Below are positions 8,075-11,585 of a stretch of 11,585 nt of DNA, one piece after another (the first letter of the stretch is position 1; every line of letters begins with the position of its first letter). A program made the translations under genes and the position numbers. The notes under the pieces are model-generated. The model saw only the letters and a program-made list of their open reading frames with translations. It was not told where the DNA came from and did not search any database. Source of the DNA: Bacteroidota bacterium (GTDB lineage Bacteria > Bacteroidota > Bacteroidia > Flavobacteriales > Crocinitomicaceae); the NCBI GenBank assembly GCA_005798205.1, contig SYKJ01000079.1:1-11585 (forward strand), given 5' to 3'.

Positions 8075-8569
8075 TTATTCTCCATCTCCATAAAATTCTT
8101 GGACATATTTTCCAAAAACCCATCCAACAAGTCCACTATTTGTTCTAACCTTATACCATTTTTCACCATTTATAAATTCTAAACTATTTGAAGATATATT
8201 TGCAAAACCTAAGCTACCATTTGTATTTCTAAAAGAAATCCTGTATCGATATTGATCAATATTTTCTACCACTTTAACTGCTTTTCCTGCGCCTAACGAA
8301 AACATGAAATTACCATTTCCATCATTATCGTAAAAATTTGTTTTAGTTCTTAAAATAGCCTCGTTAAAGTTATTAGAGGGATAATAAACATCTAAAATAT
8401 ATACCTCTTGGTTTAATTTTAAAGAGCCTTTTTTCGCGCCGCTAGTCGAATGGTCTGAACGTATTAAAACTCCTGAGCCAGTAATTGTAGCATTTTGGCA
8501 AGTTGAGCTAAAAGCAAGAAATAGTAGTATAAACGAGAAAAAAAATTGTTGGTATTTTAATGTTTTCAT
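8075..8569 (-). CDS. Secreted bacterial SH3-like domain protein with a split SH3 fold
   Basis: The product is 164 residues. Residues 1 to about 24 are a signal peptide (hydrophobic FFFSFILLFLAFSSTC). The first part of a bacterial SH3 domain is seen at about 27-61: ATITGSGVLIRS, then GSLKLNQEVYILD. The closing strands come only at 135-159: GEKWYKVRTNSGLVGWVFGKYVQEF, given here as GEKWYKV at 135-141 and GLVGWVFGKYV at 146-156. Between them, about 75-130 reads like a second SH3-like unit (LGAGKAVKVVEN at 92-103, ISFRN and GSLGFANIS at 111-126). Such domains often bind cell wall peptides or glycans, which fits the two peptidases encoded 49 bp downstream. It lies 47 bp after the DUF2891 gene and has a possible promoter of its own. 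Binding partner and exact function are unknown. Confidence 0.75.
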   Translation of the reverse strand: MKTLKYQQFFFSFILLFLAFSSTCQNATITGSGVLIRSDHSTSGAKKGSLKLNQEVYILDVYYPSNNFNEAILRTKTNFYDNDGNGNFMFSLGAGKAVKVVENIDQYRYRISFRNTNGSLGFANISSNSLEFINGEKWYKVRTNSGLVGWVFGKYVQEFYGDGE

Positions 8570-8598
8570 TTTTATAAATTTTAAATAATAGTTATAAT

Positions 8599-8606
8599 CA
8601 AAATTA
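8599..8606 (-). promoter_or_regulatory. Possible -7 element for the SH3/peptidase genes
   Basis: Read on the minus strand, TAATTTTG is an exact match to the Bacteroidota -7 consensus TAnnTTTG in the 47 bp gap before the SH3-protein ATG at 8569. A TTG at 8634-8632 is the nearest -33 candidate, with a long 25 bp spacer. If real, it gives the SH3 and peptidase genes a transcript separate from the two genes upstream. The AT-rich context lowers confidence. Confidence 0.38.
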
Positions 8607-8616
8607 CAAAAAAAAA

Positions 8617-9726
8617 TTATTCATAGCCTATCAATGCAAAAACAGAGAAAGAAGACAACCAGTGATCTATATCATAATTGCCTTTGCCAATAGACTCCTG
8701 TGCATAATCCCACATTGCATTCATTGCTTTTACCCATTCTTTTTTTGTAGCTGGATTCAAAGCATCTGGGGGCAGCGATTTTAACATGCCATTTAGACAC
8801 CAAATACGATTCAAATGGAAACCATCAAAATGTGCTTCGTAGCCATCATGCTTTTCAAGATAAATTATCTTGAGGGGAATATGTACTTTATCTGAGATAA
8901 ATAATTCAGGCGCAAAAGCATTTAGCCAGGTAAGGTATTCTTTGGTTGAGTATACCTTTCTCATCAAATCCGACACTAGTAATCCTGCAGACATAAAATC
9001 ATAATCAAAAGGCTCGTTTTTGAGAGGTGCATCTTCTATTTGACCATAAAATCGAATTGCGGCATTTGAAACTATTTTTTTTAGCTTGCTATTTTTTGAA
9101 CTGACAGCATAATCATAAGCAAAAGAAAGCCCCATTGCCGGACTATCATGACTTCCTGATAATTCTACAGCAGGAATATTCGGCCAAATTTCTAAATGTA
9201 CATTTGCTATATAATCTGCAAGTGGTTCTAAATTGTCCAACCATCTTTTTGCGTCGGGGTGATCCCAATGAATTAATTCATCAGCAACTTTTAATAACCA
9301 TGACTGACCGTATGGAAATTCAAAAAGGCCATCCTCGTGTGTTTGTAGATAAAAAAGTTCATCCAGTATATTTTCTTTACTAAAACTTAACTCCAATTTT
9401 TTTCGCAATTCAGCAGCTTCAGGAATAGAAGGATATAACTTTAATATTTTTACCATTGCCCAATGGTTGTGAACAGCTGAATGCCAATCATAACAACCAT
9501 AGAAAGATGGCCAATAATCCTTAGGGCCCATTTTTTCTCCCTTTACTCGTAATGCTCTATAAAAATAATGAGGAGAAGATTTGCGAGTACAATCTAATGA
9601 CAACTTGGCAAAATAAGACGCACCTTCCTGAGAAAGTATGTAACGATCGTCTTTTAATTTATCAACAAGGTTCTGACTAAATATTGAAAGTGAATAGAAT
9701 AAGAAGAAGACAACTATAATTTTCAT
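8617..9726 (-). CDS. DUF2891 family exported protein
   Basis: The product is 369 residues. A short signal peptide (KIIVVFFLFYSLSIFS|Q, about 1-17) suggests export to the periplasm. The mature part matches the DUF2891 family as I know it: FAKLSLDCTRKSSPH at about 39-53, the hallmark PSFYGCYDWHSAVHNHWAMV at 73-92 with H82, H86 and H88, then PYGQSWLLKVADEL near 140-153, and the ELSGSHDSPAMGLSFAYDYA segment near 189-208. The histidine cluster and mostly helical sequence suggest a helical-barrel enzyme, but no reaction is established for the family that I know of. The start codon overlaps the stop of the upstream membrane protein by 4 bp (9723-9726), so the two are translationally coupled and may act together. 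The length is typical for the family, and no damage is seen. Confidence 0.85.
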   Translation of the reverse strand: MKIIVVFFLFYSLSIFSQNLVDKLKDDRYILSQEGASYFAKLSLDCTRKSSPHYFYRALRVKGEKMGPKDYWPSFYGCYDWHSAVHNHWAMVKILKLYPSIPEAAELRKKLELSFSKENILDELFYLQTHEDGLFEFPYGQSWLLKVADELIHWDHPDAKRWLDNLEPLADYIANVHLEIWPNIPAVELSGSHDSPAMGLSFAYDYAVSSKNSKLKKIVSNAAIRFYGQIEDAPLKNEPFDYDFMSAGLLVSDLMRKVYSTKEYLTWLNAFAPELFISDKVHIPLKIIYLEKHDGYEAHFDGFHLNRIWCLNGMLKSLPPDALNPATKKEWVKAMNAMWDYAQESIGKGNYDIDHWLSSFSVFALIGYE

Positions 9727-11000
9727 TTTTCCTTTGTTTCGACGGGACTTTTAAATCCATTTTTAGCTATAGAAAGTGTTTCTCTACCAATACCAACAAT
9801 TGAGTGCATATTCAAAGGAAATTCCAAAAGGACATGCGTAAAACTGAGAAAGAATAAAAAGCTCAGACCTAAAGAATAATTATAGGCATACAAAGCGCAA
9901 GCAGTTAACCATAAGGTTATTACTGCAACAAAACGTATTTTTGGGACTTTATGCCATTGAATAATTTCAGTTTTACTAAACCAATTCAAGTAATGGTACA
10001 TATAAGCAAATGCAATGAAACGCATAAGCATGATGCCGATACTTGAGAAAAAAACATAGTTCCAATAATATTCTTTTGAATCAACTGGTATAGCCAATTT
10101 TACTGGAATGGGTTTCATATAGTACTCACTTTCAGGATTCGGAACAAGAAAAGCAGCATTTAAATTCTTACTTAAAGAATCCGTAATTCGCTTTCTTTCC
10201 ACTTCAGAAAGTTGGTTACTTGCTGATTTTTTATTGACCACCGAATCAAGATATTGTTTGTTTGTTAAATTGGGTTCATTCATTAATTTAAAATGGTCTA
10301 AAATACTTACATTAGTAAAAAAGAAACCATCTCCATCGGCATAATAAGCCTCTTTACCATAATTAGAAATGTAATTCTCTTTTGCTTTTACAGGCACACC
10401 AAATACAAGAATAAGCGGTAAAACTATAAATGCCGCAACAGACAATAAGCCAGTTTTACTTCTCGATTTTAAAGCGCCAAATAACATGAATAATCCTGTA
10501 AACAAATACACATGAATAAGTGTCGGCAACAAGGAGGTAAGAGCGAAGACGGTTGTGCTACTTTGATTTGCTTCTTTGTTATCATCGCTAAACCAACCTG
10601 AGATAAAGATGAATAAAAATAAAATGGAAATTATTTTGATTGGTAAATTTTTAACAAATGCGAATAAAAGTGAGCTAAAAAGAGCCAAAACAAGTAGTTT
10701 ATCAAACAATGCCAATTCAACAAATTTGTTATAAAACTCCATATTAAAATCTGCATCTTTTGCAAAAGCAGCATACGACAAAGCAATACCAATTAATAAG
10801 AGAGGAACGAAATCATATTTTCCTTTCGTAAAATACTGACGATCGTGGAGCCAACTTATTTCAGTTAAATAATGTAATGGACCAAGAAAAGCATAAGCCA
10901 ACAAAAAAGTTTCAAAAGGCATGAAAAAAGCAAATATGGCCGTAATTGCCATTAAGCCAATGTTTAAATAATTGATTTTAGAGTCTTTAGTTAGAGCCAT
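9723..11000 (-). CDS. Polytopic membrane protein of unknown function, with Brp/Blh-like histidine pattern
   Basis: I do not recognise this 425-residue protein with certainty. It has about 9-10 hydrophobic segments (for example 14-45, 66-85, 90-140, 155-180, 185-205, 310-340, 352-375, 377-395) and a hydrophilic section at about 206-305, probably exposed on one side of the membrane. Histidines lie in or beside helices in four groups: GPLH43YLTEISWLH52D, LIH163VYLFTG, YMYH336YLNWFS with QWH350K, and FTH389VLLEFPLNMH399S. The order and local patterns recall the Brp/Blh carotene dioxygenase family (GLPHGALD, IHFG, FIHSRRH, VPHMILID, quoted from memory), but this protein is longer and has the extra soluble section. 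The ATG at 11000 precedes a short polar tail and TM1. It is coupled by a 4 bp overlap to the DUF2891 gene. A membrane metal-enzyme is possible; otherwise treat as hypothetical. Confidence 0.75.
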   Translation of the reverse strand: MALTKDSKINYLNIGLMAITAIFAFFMPFETFLLAYAFLGPLHYLTEISWLHDRQYFTKGKYDFVPLLLIGIALSYAAFAKDADFNMEFYNKFVELALFDKLLVLALFSSLLFAFVKNLPIKIISILFLFIFISGWFSDDNKEANQSSTTVFALTSLLPTLIHVYLFTGLFMLFGALKSRSKTGLLSVAAFIVLPLILVFGVPVKAKENYISNYGKEAYYADGDGFFFTNVSILDHFKLMNEPNLTNKQYLDSVVNKKSASNQLSEVERKRITDSLSKNLNAAFLVPNPESEYYMKPIPVKLAIPVDSKEYYWNYVFFSSIGIMLMRFIAFAYMYHYLNWFSKTEIIQWHKVPKIRFVAVITLWLTACALYAYNYSLGLSFLFFLSFTHVLLEFPLNMHSIVGIGRETLSIAKNGFKSPVETKEK

Positions 11001-11057
11001 TTTGAAAAAAATTAAACTTAATAAATTTTCTTGTCATTATATTAATACTCTATAAAC

Positions 11058-11065
11058 CAAAAGTA
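11058..11065 (-). promoter_or_regulatory. Possible -7 element for the membrane protein/DUF2891 operon
   Basis: Read on the minus strand, TACTTTTG matches the Bacteroidota -7 consensus TAnnTTTG exactly. It lies in the 77 bp gap after parC and would give a 5' leader of about 50 nt before the ATG at 11000. No TTG-type -33 element is visible 17-23 bp upstream, so the assignment is tentative. Confidence 0.4.
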
Positions 11066-11077
11066 AATGAAAAAAGT

Positions 11078-11585
11078 TTAAAATAAGGTTATTTGGTCAT
11101 TTTCATCACCTTCCTCTTTGGTAACATCCCATTCCATTGTTGTTGAATCTTCACTGGAACTTAATTTTTCTGTAGTTTCATCGCTACTTGAATCTGGCCA
11201 AGGTTCTTTTCCCTCATCAATGGGGTGTGTAAGAAGGATTTCTTTCACCTTCAATTTGGTGATTTGATTTCCCCGCGCTTTCATTCCTTTTACGTCAATT
11301 AAATCTGCTAAATGCATCACATTATCGGGAAGATTTTTAGTTTCTTTTAGCACTTTGTTGTACACGATTTTTACTTCCGGGCGATAGGCAGTAGAAACAA
11401 CATCAAGATAAGAGCCCTCGCTTTCACTAATAAATGTTACTCGTTTATCCGATAAAACTTCGCAGGTAAAACGTTTAACAAAATGCAATTCTTTTTCGCC
11501 ATCGAAATAAACAGCTGCTATTGGTCGTTCGGGAATCCATTTTTCAAGATGAAGCATATCTTCATCAAAATGTGTGGCTAAGTCA
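11078..11585 (-). CDS. parC: DNA topoisomerase IV subunit A, C-terminal part (5' end missing)
   Basis: The frame is open from the right window edge to a TAA at 11078, about 169 residues of the C-terminus. The methionine at 11557 is internal: the frame continues upstream as DLATHFDED, so the true start is outside the window. The segment LEKWIPERPIAAVYFDGEKE, then FVKRF, SYLDVVSTAYRP, and the KGMKARGNQITKLKVKEI region are typical of the C-terminal domain of Bacteroidota topoisomerase IV A (the GyrA/ParC beta-propeller family). This subunit cuts and rejoins DNA during chromosome decatenation; the catalytic tyrosine domain lies outside the window. The last 45 or so residues form an acidic Ser/Thr/Asp/Glu-rich tail ending in QITLF. 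A gyrase A assignment is less likely because of the flavobacterial ParC-like wording. The next gene on the same strand starts 77 bp downstream. Confidence 0.85.
   Translation of the reverse strand, partial: DLATHFDEDMLHLEKWIPERPIAAVYFDGEKELHFVKRFTCEVLSDKRVTFISESEGSYLDVVSTAYRPEVKIVYNKVLKETKNLPDNVMHLADLIDVKGMKARGNQITKLKVKEILLTHPIDEGKEPWPDSSSDETTEKLSSSEDSTTMEWDVTKEEGDENDQITLF

Noticed and set aside
8321..8333. Calcium-binding loop in the SH3-like protein (residues 81-87, DNDGNGN)
   Set aside because: It resembles an EF-hand start, but the rest of the 12-residue loop and the closing acidic residue are missing.
6637..9383. Open frames at 6637-6963 (plus), 7578-7880 (minus) and 9135-9383 (plus)
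   Set aside because: Each overlaps a peptidase or DUF2891 gene with conserved motifs in another frame and has no start context or family resemblance of its own.
11078..11557. A complete small gene starting at the Met at 11557
   Set aside because: The frame stays open upstream to the window edge, and the sequence around that Met matches the interior of topoisomerase IV subunit A.

Overview
The window is AT-rich DNA from a member of the Bacteroidota, most likely order Flavobacteriales. The signs are short A-rich leaders without clear Shine-Dalgarno sites, signal peptides ending in FSQ or FGQ, an Omp28-type exported protein, a flavobacterial-type topoisomerase IV A tail, and sites resembling the Bacteroidota -7 promoter element TAnnTTTG. 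No RNA genes, insertion sequences, CRISPR arrays or phage genes were seen. Coding density is high: the longest gap between genes is the 123 bp divergent region at 1603-1725.

Layout. (1) 1-1602, minus: a secreted multidomain protein, cut by the left window edge, ending in an Omp28-like thioredoxin-fold region with a CQWC motif. (2) 1726-6466, plus: three consecutive proton-coupled oligopeptide transporter (POT/PTR2) paralogues. Genes 1 and 2 are 75 bp apart and genes 2 and 3 are 1 bp apart, so they probably form one operon. (3) 6497-11000, minus: five genes, in transcription order a polytopic membrane protein of unknown function, a DUF2891 protein, an SH3-like secreted protein, and two tandem M15/VanY-type zinc peptidases. 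Stop and start codons overlap by 4 bp between the first pair and between the last pair. (4) 11078-11585, minus: the C-terminal part of topoisomerase IV subunit A (parC), cut by the right edge.

How the genes may work together. The POT array would import di- and tripeptides across the inner membrane. The middle paralogue has lost, together, the TM1 arginine and TM7 glutamate that form a charge network in studied POTs, and it carries a large extra loop, so it may differ in substrate or coupling. The minus-strand block looks like a cell-envelope set: the peptidases are predicted to trim peptidoglycan peptides and the SH3-like protein could bind cell wall. The link to the DUF2891 and membrane-protein pair rests on gene order only. 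No clearly new defence or mobile system is visible. The best leads are the divergent POT, the split SH3 fold, the tandem peptidases with different anchoring, and the membrane protein whose histidine pattern recalls Brp/Blh carotenoid oxygenases.
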